From JACVRW01 sp963814095 (GTDB lineage Bacteria; Actinomycetota; Thermoleophilia; Solirubrobacterales; Thermoleophilaceae), in the NCBI GenBank assembly GCA_963814095.1, contig CAWFBT010000008.1, forward strand, positions 1 to 64,000: a stretch of 64,000 bases of DNA, written 5' to 3'. The notes below the pieces were generated by a model that was given only the letters and a program-made list of their open reading frames with translations, had not been told where the DNA came from and did no database searches. A program made the translations under genes and the position numbers. This document shows positions 26,496 to 34,221 of this stretch, piece after piece (the first letter of the stretch is position 1; the number at the start of each line of letters is the position of its first letter).

Positions 26496-26876
26496 CGGGC
26501 CGGGATCCGCCGGCACGTCGACGGCGTGCTCCTCGAGCGCCTCGAACGGCACGAGCTCGAGCGCGCGCTCGTTCGTGGCCGCCAGGACGACGTAGGCCGC
26601 GACGCCGTCCTCGTAGGCGCGCCACCAGTTGAGCGCGGTCACGCACCAGCGGTCGCCGGGCGCCAGCCCCGGGAAGCGGTACTGCGGCATCGGCGTCGAC
26701 AGGTCGTTGCCGATGCTGCGCTGGTGCTCGAGGAACTCCGCCGTGACGACGGCGCAGATCGTGTGGCTGCCGACGTCCTCGGCGCCGCTGCGGCAGCAAC
26801 CGTCGCGGTAGAAGCCGGTGACGGGATCGCCGCCACAGGGCTCGAGCTCGCCGCCGAGGACGTTGCGCTCACTCAC
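26484..26876 (-). CDS. DUF2237 family protein
   Basis: GTG 26876 overlaps the amidohydrolase stop by 4 nt (GTGA). The 130-residue product has the family pattern NVLGGELEPCGGDPVTGFYRDGCC, DVGSHTICAVVTAEFLEHQRSIGNDLSTP and a PGDRWCVTALNWWRAYEDGVA core with conserved Cys and Trp residues. The family is widespread, about 120-130 residues and of unknown function; the PCGGDPxTGxxRDGxC segment suggests metal or cofactor binding. It closes a five-gene same-strand run starting with the sulfatase-fold gene at 30435. Confidence 0.85.
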   Translation of the reverse strand: MSERNVLGGELEPCGGDPVTGFYRDGCCRSGAEDVGSHTICAVVTAEFLEHQRSIGNDLSTPMPQYRFPGLAPGDRWCVTALNWWRAYEDGVAAYVVLAATNERALELVPFEALEEHAVDVPADPGPLSD

Positions 26877-27910
26877 CGGAGCTCGGCCTTCCTTGCCTCC
26901 ACGTCGATGCCGTGCAGCCGCGCCAGGTTCTCGCCGAGGATCTTGCGCTTGGACTGCTCGGTGAGCTGGGGATAGCCGCGCTCCTCGACGATGTCCCGTG
27001 GCAGCTCGAAGTTCCAGAACTCCTCGAGCGCCCACTGCGGGTGCCAGATCGGCGACTCGCCGCCGTAGATGATCTTGTCCTCCCCGCACCACCACATCAT
27101 CTTTCCGAGCGTCTCCGCGAAGACGCGCGGCTGGCGGGCGATGAAATTGACCGTCGCGGCGATCGAGGCGTACAGGTTCGGGTAGCGCACGATCTGCCAC
27201 AGCACCTCGTCGAGCCACGGCAGGCCGACGTGGAAGATCACGAAGTTGATGTCGGGGAAGTTGGCCGCCGCGCCGTCCATGTCGAACGTGCGCGTGTGCT
27301 CGACCGGCTGCGGGCCGAGCGGCACGCCCTTGTGGACGCCGATCAGGTTGACGCCGAGCTCCTGCGCCTTCTCGAACACCGGGAAGGCCACGCGAGGATC
27401 GTCCATGCGCCACGGGAAGGGCCGGCCGTAGTCGTAGCGGACGTTGTAGAACTTGAACGCGCGGGCGCCGAACTCCTTGACCTGGATCTCCATCAGGTCG
27501 AGCGCCTTCTTGCCTTCGAGCGGATTGACGGAGCCCCAGAAGATCGCCCGGTCGGGATGGCGCTTCGCCATCTCGGCGCACTTCTCCCAGGCCGACAGCC
27601 CGTCGTGGAAGAGGTCGGTCAGCGGCAGCGGCTGCGCAACGATCATGTCGGTGTCGGAGCCCTCGATGACCATGTCGTAGATCTCGTCGACGCTCCACTC
27701 GCGGAAGAACTCCTCGCGCGAGAGCACGCGCTCGCCCTCGCGGGTGAGCAGCGTGTGGAAGGCGTACAGGTGCTCGTCGAAGAGCTCGCCGGGCGGGCCG
27801 AGCGCGTTCTGCTTGTCGAAGTTGAAGATGTGGCAGACGCAGTCGAAGACGAACGCGGACACCTTGCGCTCGCGCGCCTCGGCCTGCTGTGACTGGGTGT
27901 CGATCGCCAT
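26873..27910 (-). CDS. Amidohydrolase-2 family protein with altered metal site
   Basis: The 345-residue TIM-barrel protein starts at ATG 27910, 4 nt after the MIP18-like gene. Visible landmarks are FVFDCVCHIFNFD (where DxHxH is expected; the first His is replaced), GVHKGVPLGPQPVEHTR, FVIFHVGLPWLDE and IIYGGESPIWHP (where GSDxP is usual). The metal site is thus atypical, so it may be a decarboxylase/hydratase relative or a non-catalytic maturation factor. As I recall, amidohydrolase-2 and MIP18-like genes also pair in actinobacterial diiron (propane/acetone) monooxygenase clusters; here no monooxygenase is present. Confidence 0.82.
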   Translation of the reverse strand: MAIDTQSQQAEARERKVSAFVFDCVCHIFNFDKQNALGPPGELFDEHLYAFHTLLTREGERVLSREEFFREWSVDEIYDMVIEGSDTDMIVAQPLPLTDLFHDGLSAWEKCAEMAKRHPDRAIFWGSVNPLEGKKALDLMEIQVKEFGARAFKFYNVRYDYGRPFPWRMDDPRVAFPVFEKAQELGVNLIGVHKGVPLGPQPVEHTRTFDMDGAAANFPDINFVIFHVGLPWLDEVLWQIVRYPNLYASIAATVNFIARQPRVFAETLGKMMWWCGEDKIIYGGESPIWHPQWALEEFWNFELPRDIVEERGYPQLTEQSKRKILGENLARLHGIDVEARKAELR

Positions 27911-27914
27911 GGAT

Positions 27915-28292
27915 CTAGGCTCCTTCGGTTTGCGCGAGCCGGCGCTCGCGGTAGGGCTCCAGCTCCTCGAGCGGCATCGCGAGCTTCGCGCGCGCCGCCG
28001 GCGAGAGCCGCTCCATCGTCCACACGGGCTCCCACACGACCTGGACGTCGACGCTCTCCACGCCGTCGAGCTGCTTCAGGCGGTCCGGGATCGCGCTCGA
28101 CATGCTCGCCACGAACGGGCACCAGCCCGTGGTCGGCACCAGGTCGACGCTCACGTGCGCGCCGTCTGCGCGCACGTCCCCGACCACGCCCATGTCGACG
28201 ATGCTGATGCCGCGGTCGGCGCAGCAGGGGTCGTAGACGTCGCCCAGCGCCGCCATCAGCTCGGCCCGCTGTGGCGCTCGTGCTCCTGTCAT
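27915..28292 (-). CDS. MIP18/PaaD-like metal-sulfur cluster assembly factor
   Basis: ATG 28292 overlaps the preceding stop by 4 nt. The 125-residue protein carries a DUF59/MIP18 domain: DVYDPCCADRGISIVDMGVVGDV and the reactive-cysteine segment PTTGWCPFVASM, followed by a VVWEPVWTMERLSPAARAKL end typical of PaaD/SufT-like members. Such proteins help deliver or protect Fe-S or other metal centres of client enzymes. In this run the clients could be the amidohydrolase-like protein or the FGE paralogue. Confidence 0.87.
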   Translation of the reverse strand: MTGARAPQRAELMAALGDVYDPCCADRGISIVDMGVVGDVRADGAHVSVDLVPTTGWCPFVASMSSAIPDRLKQLDGVESVDVQVVWEPVWTMERLSPAARAKLAMPLEELEPYRERRLAQTEGA

Positions 28293-28955
28293 GCGTCTCT
28301 CCTCTCGTCGAATGCGAGCCGGAAGCCGGTCGTCTCGGTCCCGCGCGCGGGATCGGCGGACAGCGCGCGCGACGCGCGCACGCCCCATTCGTGGTCGAGC
28401 CACGAGCCGCCGCGCACGACACCCCAGGCGTCGGAAGTGCGGTCCGCGACCCACTCCCAGACGTTGCCGGCCTGCTGCTCGGAGCCGAACGGACCGGCCC
28501 CCTCGGGGTGCGCCGTCACGGGCACGGTCCAGCCCCAGCCGGATTCGTCGCAGGCGCAGCGGTCGGCGTAGAAGCTGTCGCCCCAGGGCCAGGTGCGGCC
28601 GTCCGCCCCGCGCGCGAGCGCCTCCCATTCGTCGCCGCTCGGCAGCCGCACCGGCCTGCCGAGCTCGTCCTGCGCCCACGCGCAGAACGCCTCGGCGTCG
28701 TGCAGCGACAGGCCGGTGACCGGGTGCTCGGCGAGTGCGGGCGCCTCGAGACGAGCGGCGAGGTCCGGGCTCACCGGCATGCCGGCGCCCGCGACGAAGC
28801 GGCGCGCCTGGGCGTTCGTGACGGGCCAGCGGCCGATCCGCGACCCGTGCGAGCGTGACCGCGCGCTCCTCGCCCGGCTCACCCAGGCGGTAGCTCCCGG
28901 CGGGCAGCTCGACGGACGTGTCGAGCCGCAGCGCGTGCGCCAGCTCGGTGGCCAT
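28289..28955 (-). CDS. FGE/SUMF1-fold paralogue lacking the cysteine pair (frameshifted)
   Basis: The N-terminus MATELAHALRLDTSVELPAGSYRLGEPG (ATG 28955) is joined, across a one-base slip at about 28838-28850, to RIGRWPVTNAQARRFVAGAG and the rest of an FGE-sulfatase fold: HPVTGLSLHDAEAFCAWAQ, RLPSGDEWEALARG, AGNVWEWVADRT, VVRGGSWLDHEWGVRASRAL and TGFRLAF. Total is about 221 residues. Where true FGEs have GGSYxCHxSYC it has GGSWLDHEWGV, so formylglycine formation by the known mechanism is excluded; related proteins are EgtB-like iron enzymes or regulatory domains. It starts 19 nt after the sulfatase-fold gene. Confidence 0.8.
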
Positions 28956-28974
28956 CGAGTCGCAAGCTACTCCC

Positions 28975-30435
28975 TCAGATCGTCCCCGGGTAGTACGGCA
29001 GCGTCCCTCCGGCCCGGGCGCGCACCTCGCCGAAGAGCTCGCGCGCCTTGCCTGGGTTCGCGCGCACCAGGTCGCGCGTTTCGCGCGGGTCGCGGCGCGG
29101 GTCGTACAGGTGCAGCTCGTCCCCGTAGTTGCGCCCGAAGGCCTTCCAGCGCTCTGTGCGCGCGAAGAAGCTGTTGCCGTAGCCGCCCCAGGCGTAGTCG
29201 CGCTCGGGCACCTTCCGTCCGTCGAAGAAGCGCGACAGGTCGACGCCGTCCATGGCCTCCGGCACGGGCAGGCCGGCCATCGAGACGAGCGTGGGAGCGA
29301 CGTCGTGGGTCGAAGCAAACCAGCGTCGCGTCTGCCCGGCCTTGCGGCGCTCGGGGTGGACCACGATCAGCGGCACGTGGATCAGCTCGGGGTGGAGGCG
29401 CGTCGACTGCTTCCCGGTCAGGCCGTGGTCGCCCACGAAGAAGCCGTGGTCCGAGACGAGCACGATCGCCGTCTCGCGCTCGAGCCGCAGGTCGTGCAGG
29501 CGCTCGAGGAAGACGCCGAGCCAGCGGTCGGTCATGGTGACCTCGGCCGCGTAGAGCGCCTTCATGCGATCGACGAGCACGAGCTCTGAGCCGCTCAGGT
29601 ACCTCGACACCGGCGCGTAGTAGGGGCGTGCCGGCTCCGGGCCGCGGTAGTCCGGATCGCCGTACATGTCGATGTAGCGGCGCGGCGGCGTCCACGGCTC
29701 GTGCGGCTCGAACGTGTCGACGACGAGCGCGAACGGCTCGCGTCGCCGCGCGGCCGTCCGCAGCACGTGCGAGGCGTCCTTGAAGACGCGCGCGGCGAAC
29801 GAGTTGGTCTCGTCGTGGGAGTAGCGCCCGTTCGCGAGGTAGCGCCGCACGCGGTCGCGCGTCTCGGGGTCCTCGAGCGCCGGCGGCAGCCAGTGGCGCA
29901 GCTCCGCGTCGGACACGCCGGCCGACGTCCCGCCGTACTGACCGCCCCTGCGGACGAAGTGGTTGAGGCTGCGCCGGTACGCCGCCCAGGGCGGCGAGAA
30001 GCCGACGGCCGTGTTGTCGGTGACGTACGCCGTCCAGTAGCCGGCGCGCCGCAGCGTGGTCGTGAACGAGATCGCGGGGCTCTCGAGCGGCGCCCAGCCG
30101 GGTTCGCCGATCAGGCCGGGGTACGGGTGCCAGTTGCGGAATGGGAACGTACGCCGGCCGCTCAGGATCGAGCGCCGCGCGGGGATCGTCGGCATCGCCT
30201 CCGGGAAGCAGCGCGTGAAGCTGATCCCCTCGCGGGCGAGCGCGTCGATGTTGGGTGTGCGGGCCCGCTTGCCGAAGACGTGATCGGCGCGCAGCGTGTC
30301 CACGATGACGAGGACGACGTTGGGGCCGTCGGGCCGGCGCCGGCCCCCCTTCTCCAGGAAGGCGACGGCGGGCGCGGCCGCGAGCGCGGCCGCGCCCCCC
30401 TGGATAAAGCGCCGCCTGGTCGCGCTCCCCGGCAT
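28975..30435 (-). CDS. Tat-exported sulfatase-fold hydrolase with Thr at the formylglycine position
   Basis: The 486-residue protein begins with a twin-arginine signal (TRRRFIQGGAAALAAAPAVAF). The alkaline-phosphatase-superfamily metal residues are present: VIVDTLRADH (Asp46) and VSDHGFFVGDHG. The sulfatase signature CxPxR reads T-I-P-A-R (Thr83-Arg87) in EAMPTIPARRSILSG, so no Cys or Ser is available for formylglycine. Thr is the nucleophile in related phosphodiesterase and LtaS-type enzymes, so this may cleave phosphoesters or transfer phosphoglycerol groups. It heads a same-strand run with FGE-like, MIP18, amidohydrolase and DUF2237 genes. Confidence 0.85.
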   Translation of the reverse strand: MPGSATRRRFIQGGAAALAAAPAVAFLEKGGRRRPDGPNVVLVIVDTLRADHVFGKRARTPNIDALAREGISFTRCFPEAMPTIPARRSILSGRRTFPFRNWHPYPGLIGEPGWAPLESPAISFTTTLRRAGYWTAYVTDNTAVGFSPPWAAYRRSLNHFVRRGGQYGGTSAGVSDAELRHWLPPALEDPETRDRVRRYLANGRYSHDETNSFAARVFKDASHVLRTAARRREPFALVVDTFEPHEPWTPPRRYIDMYGDPDYRGPEPARPYYAPVSRYLSGSELVLVDRMKALYAAEVTMTDRWLGVFLERLHDLRLERETAIVLVSDHGFFVGDHGLTGKQSTRLHPELIHVPLIVVHPERRKAGQTRRWFASTHDVAPTLVSMAGLPVPEAMDGVDLSRFFDGRKVPERDYAWGGYGNSFFARTERWKAFGRNYGDELHLYDPRRDPRETRDLVRANPGKARELFGEVRARAGGTLPYYPGTI

Positions 30436-30663
30436 TGCCGGGGAGCTTGCCAGAGGCTACGGAGCGACCGACTTCGCGCACCCCGAACGGCTCGAAGTCG
30501 GGAGCCCGGCCGACTGGTTCGACGTCAACTGCGGCGGAAGGACGACGAGCGAGCTGGGCGTTCCCGCGGTTGTACGTCCTGAGTGCTCCCTGAGTGCCTC
30601 CCAGGTAACACGATCGCGCCCAGGCGTGCGCCGATTCCTCGGGCTGCCGTTACTCTGCGACCG

Positions 30664-31926
30664 TTGGCTGTCTCAAGGGGATCCAAGGCATCCGCCGCGG
30701 CGGCGACGCCGCAGGTGACGTTCGAGGTCGAGCGCTTCGGCTGGGTCTCTGACGACCGGCTCGAGATCACGGGCCGCTGGTCGGGGCTGCGCGGACACCG
30801 CTTCCTGCGGCCGACGCTCGACATCCAGGTCGATGGCCGCCACCGGCGCCTGCTCGCCCTGCTCGAGCACAAGCCCTGGGCTGCCGACGACGGCGACGAG
30901 TGGATCGCCGCCTTCCCCTGGCAGGGAGAGCCGCTGCAGGCGGACAGCGCCGAGCTGGCGCTGGGACCGGATCTGGCGGTCGAGCTGCCACTGCCGTCAG
31001 GCGGCCGTGCCGCACCCACGGACGACCCGTCGCGCCCCTCCGCCGAGCTGCTTGCGGCGGGGCGCCCGCGTGCGGAGATCGAGCTCGAGCTGAGCGCGGC
31101 TCGCGAGGAGGGCGAGCGCCTGGCTCGCGAGCTGGAGCGGCTCCGGACCACGCATGCCGCCCGCGTCGAGGAGCTGCAGCAGCGCCTGGGCGGCGAGCGC
31201 GAGGCCGTGACCGAGGTCAAGGCGGAGCTCGAGGCGGCCCGTAATTCCGCCGCGGCCGCCGAGGCCGATAACGCCGAGCGGCTATCCGATCTCTCGAAGG
31301 AACGCGACGCGGCGGTGGCGGCGAGCTCGGCGGCGCTCGCCGAGACCAAGCGCATCGAGAGCGAGCGCGACGCCGCCCTGCGGGGACGCGCGGCGGTCGA
31401 GCAGGAGCGCGACGCCGCGGTGCGGGCGCGCGACTCCGCGCGCCAGGAGCGGAACGCTTGGATGTCACGCGCTCGAACCGCGCTCGCGGAGCGGAGCAGC
31501 CCTGGCGGCGGCACGGTGCGCCGCCGGCCCGAGCGCCCGCGCCCACAGAGCGCACAGCCCACACCCACTCCCGAGGGCGGGCAGCCCCCGACGGAGCCTG
31601 CGAAGACGACCCCGCTGGCGAGCGCCGAGCCGAGGCCCACCGTCAGGCGCGTGCCGGCGCGGCCCGCCCCCACCCGTCCCGCCGAGCCGGAGCCGCAGCC
31701 CCCACGGACCGGCCGCGCGAAGCCCGGAGTGAGGACCGTTCGGATCGGTGGCACCCCGCGCGAGCATGAGCTCGAGCCGCCCTCTCAGGAGGAGCCCGCG
31801 GGCAACCTGCTCGGCGTGCCGCAGGGCGGGAAGCCGCGGCGGCCCGTCCCGCTCTGGGCATCACAGCTGCTCGCCGTGCTGGGGCTGCTCGCCGCGATCG
31901 CGGTGATCGTGCTGCTGCTGCTCTGA
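30664..31926 (+). CDS. Membrane-anchored coiled-coil protein of unknown function
   Basis: From a probable TTG start at 30664 the product is about 420 residues; the start is uncertain since no Shine-Dalgarno is seen and the frame opens at 30583. An N-terminal beta-rich domain (TFEVERFGWVSDDRLEITGRWSGLRGHRFLRP, about 100 residues) is followed by a long coiled coil (ELELSAAREEGERLARELERLR, then EADNAERLSDLSKERDAA), a Pro/Thr/Arg-rich linker and one C-terminal transmembrane helix (LLAVLGLLAAIAVIVLLLL). It is probably a tail-anchored cytoplasmic scaffold. It is divergent from the sulfatase-fold gene and converges with a secreted-protein gene 4 nt away. Confidence 0.78.
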   Translation: MAVSRGSKASAAAATPQVTFEVERFGWVSDDRLEITGRWSGLRGHRFLRPTLDIQVDGRHRRLLALLEHKPWAADDGDEWIAAFPWQGEPLQADSAELALGPDLAVELPLPSGGRAAPTDDPSRPSAELLAAGRPRAEIELELSAAREEGERLARELERLRTTHAARVEELQQRLGGEREAVTEVKAELEAARNSAAAAEADNAERLSDLSKERDAAVAASSAALAETKRIESERDAALRGRAAVEQERDAAVRARDSARQERNAWMSRARTALAERSSPGGGTVRRRPERPRPQSAQPTPTPEGGQPPTEPAKTTPLASAEPRPTVRRVPARPAPTRPAEPEPQPPRTGRAKPGVRTVRIGGTPREHELEPPSQEEPAGNLLGVPQGGKPRRPVPLWASQLLAVLGLLAAIAVIVLLLL

Positions 31927-31930
31927 GGCC

Positions 31931-33769
31931 TCAGCGCGGCCCGCGCCGGCGCTTCTTCTTCTTCAGCAGCGTGAAGCGCGCCCGATCCGGCCGCGATGCG
32001 TTGCCCGCCTGGTCGCGCCCCACCACCGTGAGGCGGTAGGCGGCCGGCTTGAGGCTCTTGCGCCGCGAGATGCGGCCGGCGAAGTTGATCCGGCGCGCGC
32101 CCGCGCCGAGCGAACGCGTGATCGCGGCGCCCCGCACGTTCACGAAGCGCGTGCAGCGGCGCCGGCCGCGGTTGCGGCGCGTCTGCTTGCGGCAGGCGCC
32201 CCTCACCCGGCGCCCGGGCAGCGCCCGGCTGAACGTGAGACGCACCGAGGCGGCCTCGGAGAGCCTGAAGCGGATCACGGTGCCCGTGCCGACGGCGGCC
32301 GCCGACGGCAGCGCCGACCCCAGCCGGAAGCGCTTGCGGCTGAGCCGCAGGCCTGTGACGTCGGGGGCGGTGGTGTCGGCGGGCGGGTTGGTCGGCTGCT
32401 GAGGCGGCTGCGGCAGATCGACGACCGCGGCGACGATCGTGCGGTTGGTGCCCGATGTCTGCGGGAAGGTCACGGCCGCGAAGGCGCCGGCCCCGGCCGC
32501 GGCGTCAGGCGATCCGCTCACGTCGCCGAAGGCGGGATTGGAGAGCGTCTGCACGGCGCCGAGCGCGCCGAGCGTGGTCTTGGCACGGTTCACCACCGGT
32601 TCGGCCGCCCCGCCCTTGAAGTTGTAGGAGATGAGCCCCGAGCCGTTCTCGCCGATGGCCGGGCTGCCCTGCGGCACGGCGCCGTTCGCGGCGGTCTCGA
32701 CGAGGCCGCCCTTGGTCCAGGTCCCGCCGGCCAGGCTCGCCCACTCGAAGGGGTTCGTCATGTTGCCGTGATGCGTGACGAGGCCCTGGCCGGCGCCGTT
32801 GACGTCGATGCGCGTGAGATCGCGTCCCTCGGTCGGCACCTCGGGCATGGCGTCTATGAGTTGCGCGCCGCCAAAGGCGTCGCCCACGAAGGGACGGCTG
32901 AACGCCCGGTGCTTCGCCGCGCCGCCGTAGGTGATGTTCTGACGGAAGACCACCCATGCGGTGCCGCCGGCGTCGATGTCGACGTCCGGCTGATCCGCGC
33001 TCGGGAGAAGCATCGGACCGTACGGATCGGCACCGGGAAGCGTCGTGGCGATGTGGGCACCCGCGCCGACGGGGCCGGCCGTCGTGCCGGTGAGCCTGCG
33101 GGCGTACACCTCGGCCTCCGTTGCCGGCATGGCCACCGTCTCGGCCCAGGTGACGACTCCGGAAGCGCCGTCGGGCGCAGTGGCGACCCTGGCCTCGTTG
33201 TTGCCCACGCCGGCCTCCTCGGTGGGCACCTTGTCCAGGACGGGCGGCGTGACCGGCGTCCAGGTCGTCCCATCGAGCCGCTGAGCGAAGATGTCGTTGT
33301 TGTTCCTGCCGGCCGCATAGCCGTTTCCGTTGCCGGCCAGGTCCACCTCGGCGTGGGCGCCGGCGGGAGCGAGATCAGCGGAAGCCCCGAACGCGGCGCC
33401 GCCCGCCGGCCGCACCTGAGCGACAACCGCGCCAGCGCCCTTCTTGTAGGTCACGACGACCTTGCCGCCGTCGGCCACCGCGATGCGCGGCTGATCCGCG
33501 GCCACCGCCAGCCCGGGGTCCACGTCGACAGGCGCGCCCCAGGTTCCGTTGACGAAGCTCGACACGAACACGTGGTTCACGCCTCCGACCTGCTTCAGGT
33601 ACACGAGCGCGGCGCTGCCGTCCGGCGCCACGTCGATGCGAGGCGCCGCACCCTGAATGTCAGCGGACGGCCCGTCCACCGCCACCCCCGGCACGATCCC
33701 GGCACTCGCGGGCGCGGCGACCGCCAGCAGGGCGGCGCAGATCAAGGCAGCGGTCAACGACTTGTTCAT
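31931..33769 (-). CDS. Large secreted beta-repeat protein
   Basis: The 612-residue protein has a signal peptide (MNKSLTAALICAALLAVAAPASA). Residues about 40-440 contain imperfect repeats such as PRIDVAPDGSAALVYLK, PRIAVADGGKVVVTYKK and PDVDIDAGGTAWVVFRQ, about 45-60 residues apart, suggesting a beta propeller. A Pro-rich stretch (PPQQPTNPPADTTAP) leads to a C-terminal domain ending in a very basic LKKKKRRRGPR. I recognise it as a kind of secreted protein common in Solirubrobacter-like genomes; no function is known. Confidence 0.82.
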   Translation of the reverse strand: MNKSLTAALICAALLAVAAPASAGIVPGVAVDGPSADIQGAAPRIDVAPDGSAALVYLKQVGGVNHVFVSSFVNGTWGAPVDVDPGLAVAADQPRIAVADGGKVVVTYKKGAGAVVAQVRPAGGAAFGASADLAPAGAHAEVDLAGNGNGYAAGRNNNDIFAQRLDGTTWTPVTPPVLDKVPTEEAGVGNNEARVATAPDGASGVVTWAETVAMPATEAEVYARRLTGTTAGPVGAGAHIATTLPGADPYGPMLLPSADQPDVDIDAGGTAWVVFRQNITYGGAAKHRAFSRPFVGDAFGGAQLIDAMPEVPTEGRDLTRIDVNGAGQGLVTHHGNMTNPFEWASLAGGTWTKGGLVETAANGAVPQGSPAIGENGSGLISYNFKGGAAEPVVNRAKTTLGALGAVQTLSNPAFGDVSGSPDAAAGAGAFAAVTFPQTSGTNRTIVAAVVDLPQPPQQPTNPPADTTAPDVTGLRLSRKRFRLGSALPSAAAVGTGTVIRFRLSEAASVRLTFSRALPGRRVRGACRKQTRRNRGRRRCTRFVNVRGAAITRSLGAGARRINFAGRISRRKSLKPAAYRLTVVGRDQAGNASRPDRARFTLLKKKKRRRGPR

Positions 33770-33816
33770 GCCCCTCCAAAGGGGGTGGGCCGGGGAATTG
33801 CGCGAGCGCGGCGAGG

Positions 33817-34221
33817 TTACCCGAGCGCGCGGTCGAGGGCCTCGTTGACGAGTTCGTCCGCGCGAGCGTTGTGCTCGCGGCGCACGGGGCGAACGGCCCA
33901 GCTCTCGAAGTCCCGCAGCGCCCGCATCGCCTCGAGGTAGAGCGGCCTCAGTCCCGCGTGCTTGACCTTGTACTCGCCGCCGATCTGGCGGGCGACGAGC
34001 TCCGAGTCGTTCACCACCTCGACCTCCGTCGCACCGAGCTCGCGGGCGAGCTCCAGGCCGAGCAGGAGCGCCCGGTACTCGGCGACGTTGTTGGTCGCCT
34101 CCCCGATGAAGTCGTTGCGCTCGCCCAGCTCGTCACCGTCGGGCGAGGAGGCCACGGCGGCCACGGCGGCCGGCCCGGGATTCCCGCGCGCCCCGCCGTC
34201 GACGTGGACGACTACCTTCAC
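33817..34221 (-). CDS. RNase HI-like protein
   Basis: The 134-residue protein is a compact RNase H fold: VDGGARGNPGPAAV (Asp8), NNVAEYRALLLGLELA (Glu48), VVNDSELVARQIGG (Asp72) and NARADELVNEALD (Asp122), the full DEDD set. It is the short ribonuclease-HI-like type found in Gram-positives and archaea and should degrade RNA in RNA:DNA hybrids. Its ATG overlaps the stop of the zinc-ribbon protein gene by 4 nt, tying the two together. A second RNase H, type II, is at 54134. Confidence 0.88.
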   Translation of the reverse strand: MKVVVHVDGGARGNPGPAAVAAVASSPDGDELGERNDFIGEATNNVAEYRALLLGLELARELGATEVEVVNDSELVARQIGGEYKVKHAGLRPLYLEAMRALRDFESWAVRPVRREHNARADELVNEALDRALG

